Assembly (NCBI GenBank): GCA_015494185.1
Contig: WGBT01000034.1
Coordinates: forward strand, 1-7,515
Source of the DNA: Hyphomicrobiales bacterium
Lineage (GTDB): Bacteria; Pseudomonadota; Alphaproteobacteria; Rhizobiales; S144-35
Direction: 5' to 3'
Length of the DNA stretch: 7,515 nucleotides
The translations under genes were made by a program, and so were the position numbers. Below are positions 1 through 6,116 of the stretch, one piece after another. The first letter of the stretch is position 1; every line of letters begins with the position of its first letter. The notes under the pieces are model-generated. The model was not told the DNA's origin. It saw nothing but the letters and a program-made list of their open reading frames with translations, and searched no databases.

Positions 1-6
1 AAAGTG

Positions 7-114
7 TTATTTGGCCGCTGGCTTGGCATCGATGACAACAGCCCCTTCATTATTAACTTTAGGTTTTATCGTTTTCCGGGTTTGGGTGCCAACGCTATGG
101 GGTGCCCTCTTCAT
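7..114 (-). CDS. 35-codon ORF overlapping the lytic transglycosylase stop; probable frameshifted tail
   Basis: Seen: an ATG on the minus strand shares an ATGA overlap (111-114) with the TGA of the upstream transglycosylase. It opens a 35-codon frame that ends in TAA at 7-9. The product is basic, starts MKRAPHSV and ends DAKPAAK, with no membrane segment or known motif. There is no separate Shine-Dalgarno sequence. Adding a single base in the preceding repeat (between 141 and 142) would fuse this frame to the transglycosylase through a regular Ala-Lys-Gly repeat. I therefore favour the detached C-terminal tail of that protein over an independent gene. The alternatives are a translationally coupled small protein or chance. 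Confidence that it is a separate functional gene is low. Confidence 0.3.
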   Translation of the reverse strand: MKRAPHSVGTQTRKTIKPKVNNEGAVVIDAKPAAK

Positions 115-1367
115 TGCCCCTTTAGCCCCTTTAGCCCCTTTGCCCCTTTGGCGGTGGCGATCACGTGACGTAACAAATAAAGCCCGGCAAAACCATCGAT
201 GGCAAGGCCCTGGTCTTGTTGATAACGCCGAATGGCCTCACGTGATTCGGGACCAATTATACCGTCGAAATCGGTTATGTGATAGCCCAGGGACGCCAGT
301 CTTTTTTGCAGCGCGATGCGCTCTTTTTTCAACAGGGGACGGTCTTTTTTCGGCCAGGGCGTTTTCAGCGGTCCAGCTCCGCGCAGCCGGTCGGCGAGAA
401 GGCCCACACCCAGCGCATAAGCATCGGCATTGTTATAGCGCAAAAGCGCGCGGAAATTATCCAAAATGAGAAAGGCCGGCCCGTTGGCGCCTGCGGGTAA
501 CAGCAAGGAAGCCTTGTCGTTGCGGTGTTCGAAGGGTTTGCCATCGGCTCGTTTGATGCCTTTTTTCGCCCAGGTGGCAAGGGACCAGCGCCGGCGTTTG
601 CCGGCCAACCGGGTGTTGAACCCTTTGGGTAACACGACCTCATAGCCCCAGCGCCGGCCCGGACGCCATTTTGAAACACGCAAATAGTTCCCGGTCGAGG
701 CTAAGGCATCGGCAATCGTGTTCCAGATATCGCGCCGTCCGTCACCGGTATAGTCCACGGCATAGGCGTTATAGGTGGTGGGAATGAATTGGGTATGGCC
801 CATGGCCCCAGCCCATGACCCTTTGAGCCCTTCCCGGGTGATATCGCCGCGTTGCAGGATCTTGAGACTTGCAATCAGTTGTTGGCGGCCGAATTTGCGG
901 TATCGGCCGCCACGATAGGCCAAGGTTGCAAGCGAGCGGATAACATATTTGTCGCCTTTGTGGGTGCCATAATTCGACTCCATGCCCCAGATCGCTGCGA
1001 TGATATACCGGTCGACGCCATAGCGTTTTTCAATGGCGCGAAACAAAGCGTCATGTTCGGCCAGTTTTTGGCGTCCATTTTTGACCCGGCTGTCTGAGGC
1101 CGCCCGCTCGATATATTCCCAGATCGGCTTGACGAATTCCGGTTGATAGCGTGCGGCTTCAAGCACTTCCGGATCGGGGGTGACACCTTTGAACGCCGTC
1201 TCAAAAGTCCGGCGGGAGATGCGCCGCGCCCGTGCGCTGGGCCAGAAACCTTTGACCCATTGTTCGAAGCTTGCCGCTTGGGCTTTCTCAACGGTCATCA
1301 GGCTGGCTCCCGCGGTGAGATTGAGCATTCCCAAAAGCAACACTTGAAAGCGATAGGTCATGGCCAT
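111..1367 (-). CDS. secreted lytic murein transglycosylase, MltB family, with C-terminal peptidoglycan-binding domain
   Basis: Predicted periplasmic enzyme that cleaves the MurNAc-GlcNAc bond of peptidoglycan to give 1,6-anhydromuropeptides. The ATG at 1367 (418 residues) is preferred over an in-frame TTG at 1388 because GGGAG (1373-1377) lies 5 nt upstream of it. Residues 1-31 form a signal peptide ending AQA. The SLT_2/MltB catalytic domain covers about 34-330. The catalytic Glu is about residue 130 in IWGMESNYG, and GHTQFIP and WGYEVVLPKGF are further family motifs. A PG_binding_1-like domain occupies about 345-403 (LQKRLASLGY, DGIIGPESREAIRRYQ). The protein is a paralogue of the gene upstream at 1930-3420, on the same strand but 562 bases away with palindromes between, so co-transcription is uncertain. 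The C-terminus ends in a Lys-Gly repeat and looks truncated by a frameshift. The family call is firm; the exact substrate preference is unknown. Confidence 0.93.
   Translation of the reverse strand: MAMTYRFQVLLLGMLNLTAGASLMTVEKAQAASFEQWVKGFWPSARARRISRRTFETAFKGVTPDPEVLEAARYQPEFVKPIWEYIERAASDSRVKNGRQKLAEHDALFRAIEKRYGVDRYIIAAIWGMESNYGTHKGDKYVIRSLATLAYRGGRYRKFGRQQLIASLKILQRGDITREGLKGSWAGAMGHTQFIPTTYNAYAVDYTGDGRRDIWNTIADALASTGNYLRVSKWRPGRRWGYEVVLPKGFNTRLAGKRRRWSLATWAKKGIKRADGKPFEHRNDKASLLLPAGANGPAFLILDNFRALLRYNNADAYALGVGLLADRLRGAGPLKTPWPKKDRPLLKKERIALQKRLASLGYHITDFDGIIGPESREAIRRYQQDQGLAIDGFAGLYLLRHVIATAKGAKGLKGLKGQ
116..149. repeat. four tandem copies of GCCCCTTT near the transglycosylase stop
   Basis: Copies lie at 116-123, 125-132, 134-141 and 142-149. 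Two junctions carry an extra A and the last has none, so the units are 9, 9 and 8 bp long. On the coding (minus) strand they encode the Lys-Gly-rich end of the protein. Because one unit is 8 bp rather than 9, gain, loss or slippage here changes the reading frame at the C-terminus. Confidence 0.85.
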
Positions 1368-1480
1368 AAAGGCTCCCGTTGGTGGCAAGGTTGGGTGTTG
1401 AGGGCATGTGATGCAATCACCCCTTGGCTAATTTATGGCATCGATAGGCAGAGGGCCTGGCGCTGTTAAAAATCGGCATT

Positions 1481-1605
1481 TAAGAAACCTCTTATGAGAC
1501 AACCTCTCTCACCAATTCACCCTTCCCTCATTTGCCGCGGCAGCCATAGGCTTCAGGCCAAGGGGCGGTGGTGAGAGGACAGCACTTTGATTTAGAGGTT
1601 CTTTA
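1481..1605. repeat. imperfect composite inverted repeat
   Basis: The outer arms 1482-1492 and 1594-1603 pair with a single bulged A (left arm AAGAAACCTCT). The inner arms ctctcacca (1506-1514) and tggtgagag (1569-1577) pair perfectly. About 54 bases lie between the inner arms. The layout suggests an RNA or DNA foldback, perhaps a degenerate intergenic palindromic element. No coding potential is seen. Confidence 0.5.
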
Positions 1606-1663
1606 GCCTAACATATTCAACCTAACATATAATGGACAGATTGCCCAAACTTTGCAGCCCTAA

Positions 1664-1803
1664 ACCCGTCCTTGCATTCCATGGTAAGCGGTTTTGCATT
1701 TTCCCAACCTTTGTCAAGGGCGCGGCAGCGCCGCGAAGCGGTTTCAACCCTTGACAAAGGTTGGGAAAATGCCAGTGTCTGATCATGGAATGCAAGGGCG
1801 GGT
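1664..1803. repeat. 140-bp nested palindrome (cruciform or long hairpin)
   Basis: The outer arms 1664-1683 and 1784-1803 match over 20 bases with one mismatch (T1669 against G1798, a G-U pair in plus-strand RNA). After a 12/11-base internal loop, the inner arms 1696-1720 and 1748-1772 are perfect reverse complements over 25 bases. A third stem, cgcggc/gccgcg (1721-1726, 1730-1735), caps it with a 3-base loop. The 9-mer aagcggttt occurs both in the internal loop (1686-1694) and in the apical loop (1736-1744). As RNA this would be a very stable structure and an RNase III candidate. As DNA it resembles a MITE-like or REP-like intergenic element. No transposase and no clear target-site duplication are seen. 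Confidence 0.9.
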
Positions 1804-1929
1804 CTGACGACGTTGCCTGTGGTGGGGGGCAGGGTTAATGCTGCTCATTATTTGATTTGCGCACATTTCCGAAATTCTCACACAAGGCCCAACCAAAAAT
1901 CCGTTAAGCAAGATGAACAACGATAAGCT

Positions 1930-3420
1930 TTAAGGGACCGCCCCCTGGCGGCGCAGTTTGGCGCAGGCTTTGGGTTGGCTTTTGCATAATTTCTTATAAA
2001 TCGCCCGGCTCGGATAGCAGGTCTGCGGCAGCCCCGCCTGTTTTTCATAACGCCCAATGGCAATGCGGGTTCCCTGGCCAAACAGTCCGTCGATCTTGTC
2101 ATCATAAAAGCCCTGTTCACGCAAGAGGATTTGCAGCCCGCATAAGTTTTTGGGGGTGATTGTGAAATTGCGCTCTTTGGGGGCCCAGCGGGTGTGAAAA
2201 CGGCATTTTCGTCCCGGCCGGTCACATTTGATACGATCGGCGACATGCCCCAGATAAAGCGCATAAAGATCGGATTTATTGTAGTGGCGAAAGACCTCGA
2301 AATTGTTCAGCGCCAGAAAGGCGGGCCCTTTGGTGCCTGCCGGTAAAATCACATAAGCCAGTTTTTGCAGATGTTCCTTGGGAAATGTCTTTCCCTTGCC
2401 GCCGGCGCGCCGCACCCCATAATCTCTGACCCAAGTGGCGATGGTTTTTTTGTTGCTGCGGCTTTCCAAGGCGCAATCAAATCCCTTCGGCAGCGTGACT
2501 TCATAGCCCCAGGGAACCCCCGGCTCCCAGACTTTGCCATTTTTATAATCGGCCCCTTTGGAGAGCAAAAAATTGGCGGTGGAGGCAAAGGCGTCACGCA
2601 GCGAGTTCCAAATGTCGATTTTGCTTGCATCCTCGTCCCCATTGACCGCATAGCGGTAAAATTCTTGGGGCATGAATTGAGTATGGCCGGTGGCGCCAAG
2701 CCAAGAGCCCTTGAAATCTTTCATCGTGACATGACCTTCATCGACCATTTTCAGGGCGGCAAGAAGATGGTTTCGGTTGAAGGTCCGGCGCCAGGGGGAT
2801 TTGGCATAGGCGGCACGGGTTGCTAAGGTTCGCAGCACATTTTTGCGGCCGAGATTGCGGCCAAAATTGGTCTCCCGGCCCCAGATCGCCAAAATGATAC
2901 TGGGATGAATTTTGTATTTGTCATGCACATATTTTAGCGCGCCTGAATGCTCGGCCCATTTTTGTTGCCCGCGCTTGACCACAGCCGCTAGGCCGAAACG
3001 GCCGGTTTCCGGGAAATAATTGGCGGGGCGCAGAAATTCCCGCTGGGCTGGTTTGTAACATTTTCCGGGAAGCTTCAGCGGGTCCCGTTTGCGGCGCCGT
3101 TTTGCCGCTTTGGCAGGCGGCGGTGTTGTGGGTTTGAAGCTTGCCGGCGGGGTGCGGCGCAGCCCGCCAAGGGAACGGTCGGGTGCGCCTAGAAAGTGGA
3201 GCACTTTGATGTAAGTCGCCCGGGAAATGCCAAGTGCTTTGGCTTCCGGCCAGAGATCTTCGAACAGACGGGCAAAACCCTTGTCGATTTTTTTGTTGGT
3301 CTTGAGGTTTATTGCCGTTGCCGCCCCAACGGGGGAGGTTGCGCCCACGGTGAAACTTACCGTTGTCATCCCAAACCATACAAGCCCGATTGCTTTGCCG
3401 GCAAAATTGGCAATGTTCAT
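1930..3420 (-). CDS. secreted lytic murein transglycosylase, MltB family, cysteine-rich paralogue
   Basis: Second MltB-type peptidoglycan lytic transglycosylase, 496 residues from the ATG at 3420. That start puts a signal peptide at the N-terminus (hydrophobic core about 8-26, likely cleavage near residue 34, VGAA). Longer in-frame starts as far as 3582 would bury it. The only strong Shine-Dalgarno, AGGAGAGGA (3435-3443), lies an unusually long 14 nt upstream. The catalytic Glu is about residue 183 in IWGRETNFG. GHTQFMP and WGYEVTLPKGF match the downstream paralogue. A PG_binding_1-like domain covers about 422-476 (LQILLREQGFYDDKIDGLFG). It differs from the paralogue by a Pro/Lys/Arg-rich insert (about 89-118) between the N-terminal helices and the catalytic core. 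It also has eight cysteines, three of them in the C-terminal domain, which suggests disulfides in the periplasm. The family call is strong. Confidence 0.92.
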   Translation of the reverse strand: MNIANFAGKAIGLVWFGMTTVSFTVGATSPVGAATAINLKTNKKIDKGFARLFEDLWPEAKALGISRATYIKVLHFLGAPDRSLGGLRRTPPASFKPTTPPPAKAAKRRRKRDPLKLPGKCYKPAQREFLRPANYFPETGRFGLAAVVKRGQQKWAEHSGALKYVHDKYKIHPSIILAIWGRETNFGRNLGRKNVLRTLATRAAYAKSPWRRTFNRNHLLAALKMVDEGHVTMKDFKGSWLGATGHTQFMPQEFYRYAVNGDEDASKIDIWNSLRDAFASTANFLLSKGADYKNGKVWEPGVPWGYEVTLPKGFDCALESRSNKKTIATWVRDYGVRRAGGKGKTFPKEHLQKLAYVILPAGTKGPAFLALNNFEVFRHYNKSDLYALYLGHVADRIKCDRPGRKCRFHTRWAPKERNFTITPKNLCGLQILLREQGFYDDKIDGLFGQGTRIAIGRYEKQAGLPQTCYPSRAIYKKLCKSQPKACAKLRRQGAVP

Positions 3421-3532
3421 AGCACGTTTTCTCGTCCTCTCCTGTGGCTGCGATCGTTTGAACCCGGCAGGCCATACAATATCAGCAACAATGTGGCCGC
3501 TTAAAGGGCCTAATTTCGGGGGAAGCCGATCT

Positions 3533-3553
3533 GTTATACCAAGGCCCCTTGGT
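3533..3553 (-). promoter_or_regulatory. palindrome abutting a TATAAC -10-like hexamer upstream of the second transglycosylase
   Basis: The arms ACCAAGG (3538-3544) and CCTTGGT (3547-3553) form a perfect 7-bp inverted repeat around CC. Read on the minus strand, it runs directly into TATAAC (3533-3538), about 113 bases ahead of the ATG. A regulator bound here would cover the -10/-35 spacer. The -35 region is poor, so this is only a candidate promoter-operator. Confidence 0.3.
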
Positions 3554-3597
3554 CTTATTGAAACCATGACCAAGGGCATCAAGGTGACACGGCGCTT

Positions 3598-3621
3598 TAT
3601 AGTCTATCTTATAGTCTACCT
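3598..3621. repeat. two tandem copies of a 12-mer tatagtctaYct
   Basis: tatagtctatct (3598-3609) and tatagtctacct (3610-3621) differ at one base and are followed by a degenerate AT-rich third copy. Next to it, atgaaaagccccc occurs twice (3636-3648 and 3652-3664), the second copy running into the hairpin at 3659. The AT-rich block lies upstream of the second transglycosylase and may be part of its promoter region. Confidence 0.6.
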
Positions 3622-3658
3622 CTATATTCGACTATATGAAAAGCCCCCATAATGAAAA

Positions 3659-3695
3659 GCCCCCCGGCCGGGGAGGAACCGGGGGGCGGTCTTTT
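3659..3695. terminator. GC-rich intrinsic terminator, possibly bidirectional
   Basis: The arms GCCCCCCGG (3659-3667) and CCGGGGGGC (3679-3687) form a perfect 9-bp stem with an 11-base loop. On the plus strand it is followed by GG and then TCTTTT. On the minus strand it is followed at once by TTTTCATT. On the minus strand it sits 65 bases past the stop of the 50-residue gene, where it would end that transcript ahead of the transglycosylase promoter region. Confidence 0.7.
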
Positions 3696-3751
3696 GCAGG
3701 GGATCATCTCAAAGGTTCAAGGAAATGCGTATAGGAGAAAACAAGCTGCCC

Positions 3752-3904
3752 TCAATGCACCCAAGGGTTAAAATCGTAGTAAACTCCGCCAGCAATGGTT
3801 GTTCCCAGTGGATTGTTGTCAAACGCACTGATTGTTGCTGCGGTCACGACTGCGATCACCATGACAGCCAACCCTAAACAGACACCGCATTTTACATTTC
3901 TCAT
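3752..3904 (-). CDS. 50-residue hypothetical protein with N-terminal hydrophobic segment
   Basis: I do not recognise this protein. The ATG at 3902-3904 is preceded by GGGAG (3912-3916) at 7 nt, and the frame ends in TGA at 3752-3754. The product starts MRNVKCGVCLGLAVMVIA. Residues about 7-26 form one hydrophobic stretch, either a signal peptide (ending near SA at 26-27) or a single membrane anchor. The rest is a short polar and aromatic tail, FDNNPLGTT then VYYDFNPWVH. Two cysteines lie in the hydrophobic part at residues 6 and 9, as CGVC. The gene stands alone, with a purine-rich leader upstream and a terminator-like hairpin 65 bases downstream, which supports a discrete small transcript. 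Role unknown; a small envelope protein is the most that can be said. Confidence 0.62.
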   Translation of the reverse strand: MRNVKCGVCLGLAVMVIAVVTAATISAFDNNPLGTTIAGGVYYDFNPWVH

Positions 3905-3940
3905 AACTATTCTCCCGATTATCCTGTCCTACTGGGACTT

Positions 3941-3974
3941 GCGAGAAAGAAAAATATTTCTTTTTCGCTTTTTT
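3941..3974 (+). terminator. AT-rich hairpin followed by six T on the plus strand
   Basis: The arms 3941-3952 (GCGAGAAAGAAA) and 3957-3968 (TTTCTTTTTCGC) pair over 12 positions with one G-U and a 4-base loop, followed by TTTTTT (3969-3974). The form is that of a rho-independent terminator reading rightwards, antisense to the leader of the 50-residue gene, but the stem is mostly A-T. With no plus-strand gene before it, it may instead be a chance product of the pyrimidine-rich tract. Confidence 0.3.
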
Positions 3975-4020
3975 CCGCGCCCTTGTGCCTTCTTTCTTCT
4001 TTCGCCCTTTTGCTGAAAGT

Positions 4021-4038
4021 CCTTACGGGCCTTACGGG
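4021..4038. repeat. perfect tandem duplication of ccttacggg
   Basis: The 9-mer occurs twice with no spacer, between the 50-residue gene and the LprI-like gene. It could be a paired binding site upstream of the small gene or a simple slippage duplication. No promoter hexamers of good quality are attached to it. Confidence 0.5.
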
Positions 4039-4257
4039 AGCCTGAACGAATATGCTCAACACAATCTAGGGCAATGGAGATCGACAGCTATCGGAGCGGA
4101 AACCAAGGTGCGTCGTTTTGTCGCTATGGGTATTAGGTAGCACAAATTGTCGCACCCTTGCAAGGAGATTTTCAGTGTTGTCAAAAATGTGAATGATATC
4201 TGTGAGCATGCGTGCACCTTTCCAATTTTGCATCAGCCCTTTAGCCATGAGCATGTG

Positions 4258-5046
4258 TCATTTGACATATTCGCCGGCAAAATCGGCGCGGGCGCCGCAA
4301 TAGACATTGCATCCCTCAGTACGGCTCAATTTGAGGCTGGCTTTTTTCTTTTTGCCGCCTTTTTGAGGCTCGATGAGGATTTTGCAGGTTTTGGTATCTG
4401 GAAAATCTTCGGCTGGCGCAGTCCAAATCCAGCGTTTGCCGATCGGTTCGGCGCCGCGAAAGCCCACGGTGCAGGAATGGGCTGTTGGGCCGATGATGGT
4501 TGTGATGTGGCCGGCCAATGTGCCATCGGTCTCGCGGACGATCCAAATCGTGCCTTCGCTGTCTTCATCCTTGGTTTTGAGTTTGTAGGTGCCAGAAAGC
4601 CGCTCTTTATCGCCCCCGGCCCGTGCCAAGCGCTGTAGACGTGCATCATATTGCCGCTCCAGGCAGGCGGCATCATCGCGGCAGCGGTTGCGGGCTTTGA
4701 GCCAGGCCAGTTGTTGACGGCGCACCCGTTTTCCCTTTCCATCCTTTTTGAGCGCATTGAAAAGCCGTTTCATGACCGCATCGCGTTGCGAAAGAGAAGC
4801 ATCGGAACAAATTCTTCGCTCGGTTGGGGATTTGGCCACCAGGCAAGAAAAGGACGGTTCTGCGGCAGCCCTGGTGGTTGGCTTTTGTTCTTCGGCGGCA
4901 GCGGTTGTCGTAAGCATCAACCCTGTCGCCATGATTGCTGCGGCAACCGTTGGAATTACGGTCCCTCCCACATGAACGGCGGCGTTAAATTTGAATAGAG
5001 CGGTTAGGGGACGGGGCGCAACAAGTGTCTTGAAGGCGGCGTACAA
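4258..5046 (-). CDS. LprI-like (DUF1311) secreted cysteine-rich protein
   Basis: A 262-residue protein from a TTG start. The start is fixed by AGGAGGAG (5051-5058) just 4 nt upstream; later ATG codons lack such a site. The N-region is long (about 25 residues), followed by a hydrophobic core and a likely signal cleavage near residue 51 (TTTAAA). Residues about 66-140 fit the LprI N-terminal/DUF1311 helical domain: paired Cys68/Cys80, ERRICSD, the RRQQLAWLKARNRC stretch, and Cys122/Cys128. Residues about 148-262 look like a small beta-rich domain with Cys192, Cys221, Cys246 and Cys250, ending CNVYCGARADFAGEY. All eight cysteines fall after the signal, consistent with four disulfides. Mycobacterium tuberculosis LprI inhibits lysozyme. 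A similar role against host lysozyme or the cell's own lytic enzymes is inference only. It lies 90 bases downstream of the SIMPL gene on the same strand. Confidence 0.78.
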   Translation of the reverse strand: MYAAFKTLVAPRPLTALFKFNAAVHVGGTVIPTVAAAIMATGLMLTTTAAAEEQKPTTRAAAEPSFSCLVAKSPTERRICSDASLSQRDAVMKRLFNALKKDGKGKRVRRQQLAWLKARNRCRDDAACLERQYDARLQRLARAGGDKERLSGTYKLKTKDEDSEGTIWIVRETDGTLAGHITTIIGPTAHSCTVGFRGAEPIGKRWIWTAPAEDFPDTKTCKILIEPQKGGKKKKASLKLSRTEGCNVYCGARADFAGEYVK

Positions 5047-5136
5047 GGGGCTCCTCCTAACTAAATAAAAGTTGATAAGCAGGTTGAGGGCATGTTTGTT
5101 GAGACAACAGGTCCTACTCTAAGCCCTCGAAAAGAG

Positions 5137-5874
5137 CTATTCCAGTGAAAAACTGACATTGACAGTGACACTCCATTTTTGCGTGCCGGGCTGGATCGGG
5201 GGGGCGGAGCGGCTCATGCTCATTTGTCCAGCCAACGGACGAGGTGTTGGCATTCGTGCCCCTTGTTCGGTAATGGCTACCACCTTGCCAAGGGTGACGC
5301 CAGCCGCTTCGGCATAAAGTTTGGCCCGTCTTTTGGCTTCCGCTATGGCGCGTCGCCGGGCTTCGTCCAGTAAGGCCTCTTTATCACCAACCGCAAACGA
5401 GATGCCGTTTATCTGATTGGAGCCGAGTTTGACGACATGATCGAGGATTTTGCTGATGTCGTCAATCCGCCGGACCCGAATGCGGGCGGCGTTAAAGACC
5501 CGATAGCCGGTAATGAGGGGAGGGCGGCCATCGTTGAAATATTTTTGTTGTGGGAGGATCGAAAAATTCACGGTTGTGATGTCGTGTTCATCAACGCCTT
5601 GCTCGATCAAGGTATCAATGATTCGGTTCATGGCTTGGGAATTTTGTGCTAGGGCTTGAGCCGCATCACGGGCGATGGTGGTTACCCCGGTATTGATGAA
5701 GGCGGTATCCGGTTTGGCGATGACTTCACCTGTTGCAGAGAGGGTGATCAGGCGTTCGGGCGGGGAGACGGGGTGTGGTTGGGCGTTTGCCGTATTGGTT
5801 GTGAGCAGCCCAAAAATGAGTAGGGCTAATGCCCCTAGCGCGTGACCATTCTTATGCGTAAGAGTCCATATCAC
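5137..5874 (-). CDS. periplasmic SIMPL (DUF541) domain protein
   Basis: A 245-residue protein beginning at GTG (5872-5874), with AGGAG (5884-5888) 9 nt upstream. Residues 1-31 form a signal peptide ending ANA. The SIMPL domain runs from about 42 to 244. It opens with the strand ITLSATGEVIAKPDTAFI, continues with helix NRIIDTLIEQGVDEHDITT, then ITGYRVFNAARIRVR, and a helical stretch rich in Ala/Arg (about 167-190) leading to GVTLGKVVAITE. It closes with a final strand WSVTVNVSFSLE. The length and order match bacterial periplasmic members such as E. coli YggE, linked to oxidative or envelope stress. The precise biochemical activity is not established. It is the first gene of the minus-strand cluster, divergent from rimP. 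Confidence 0.88.
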   Translation of the reverse strand: MIWTLTHKNGHALGALALLIFGLLTTNTANAQPHPVSPPERLITLSATGEVIAKPDTAFINTGVTTIARDAAQALAQNSQAMNRIIDTLIEQGVDEHDITTVNFSILPQQKYFNDGRPPLITGYRVFNAARIRVRRIDDISKILDHVVKLGSNQINGISFAVGDKEALLDEARRRAIAEAKRRAKLYAEAAGVTLGKVVAITEQGARMPTPRPLAGQMSMSRSAPPIQPGTQKWSVTVNVSFSLE

Positions 5875-5920
5875 TGGATTATTCTCCTGATTTCGCCTGT
5901 CATTTTGTATGCTTGTTGGC

Positions 5921-5943
5921 CCGGGCGTTTTTCGTCTGCCCGG
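5921..5943 (-). other. hairpin in the SIMPL gene leader
   Basis: CCGGGC (5921-5926) pairs with GCCCGG (5938-5943), with one more possible G-T pair inside. The loop is A-rich on the minus strand. There is no T-tract on either side, so it is not an intrinsic terminator. It lies 47 bases ahead of the GTG start and could affect mRNA stability or be a protein-binding site. Confidence 0.45.
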
Positions 5944-6073
5944 TCTGATTGGTCCTCTGATTAGTTCGCTTTGGTGCTCTGGCGGCGGCTATTAGGCATA
6001 TCGTAAAGAAATACTCTTCTGGGTAGGATTGACGATCTGATAGCTGCTGGCAAGGGCCATTTCATACTTGTCA

Positions 6074-6102
6074 TTGGCACATGACTTGTTCGATTTTATG
6101 GT
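6074..6102 (+). promoter_or_regulatory. sigma70-like promoter upstream of the 24-codon ORF (overlaps a partial sigma54-like motif)
   Basis: TTGGCA (6074-6079), a 17-base spacer and TATGGT (6097-6102) match the sigma70 consensus at 5/6 and 4/6 positions. The expected start, near 6109, would leave little leader before the ATG at 6117. The same bases read TGGCAC-N5-TTGTT (6075-6090), close to a sigma54 site except for the conserved GC at -12. Prediction only. Confidence 0.35.
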
Positions 6103-6116
6103 TCTGAGGAAGCACC

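Larger units (their letters stand above)
1368..1929. other. intergenic region between the two transglycosylase genes, rich in palindromes
   Basis: These 562 bases hold no convincing gene on either strand. They contain the composite palindrome at 1481-1605, a direct repeat cctaacatat at 1607-1616 and 1621-1630, and the large nested palindrome at 1664-1803. A possible minus-strand promoter for the downstream gene (TTAACA, 17 bases, TATCGA) lies near 1440-1470, but its -10 element is poor. I see no classical T-tailed terminator after the upstream transglycosylase. Confidence 0.6.
3905..4257. other. intergenic region with skewed purine/pyrimidine tract
   Basis: From 3945 to 4018 the plus strand is strongly pyrimidine-rich, so the leader of the 50-residue gene would be A/G-rich. 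It also holds the hairpin at 3941-3974, a perfect tandem repeat at 4021-4038, and the 8-mer tgagcatg at 4203-4210 and 4248-4255. A 62-codon minus-strand frame (4066-4254) starts 3 bases after the LprI-like gene but has no Shine-Dalgarno and no recognisable motif. I do not call it. I see no clear terminator for the LprI-like gene. Confidence 0.55.

Noticed and set aside
1628..1633. Perfect TATAAT on the plus strand
   Set aside because: There is no -35 element at 16-18 bases and no plus-strand gene downstream. It arises from the AT-rich cctaacatat repeat.
1664..1803. Reading the large palindrome as a simple intrinsic terminator or CRISPR-like repeat
   Set aside because: There is no T-tract after either outer arm, and there is no series of regularly spaced direct repeats, so neither label fits.
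3566..3652. 28-codon plus-strand frame resembling a tiny membrane protein
   Set aside because: The hydrophobic Ile/Tyr/Leu stretch comes from the AT-rich 12-mer tandem repeat, and there is no Shine-Dalgarno before the ATG.
3795..4016. Plus-strand 73-codon frame with hydrophobic stretches
   Set aside because: It lies antisense to the 50-residue minus-strand gene, has no Shine-Dalgarno, and its composition is explained by the pyrimidine-rich tract.
4066..4254. 62-codon minus-strand frame just after the LprI-like gene
   Set aside because: No ribosome-binding site, no recognisable domain or signal, and a low-complexity end. Its position 3 bases after a stop is the only argument for it.
6075..6090. 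sigma54-like TGGCAC-N5-TTGTT
   Set aside because: The near-invariant GC of the -12 element is GT here. A sigma70 reading of the same bases is at least as good.
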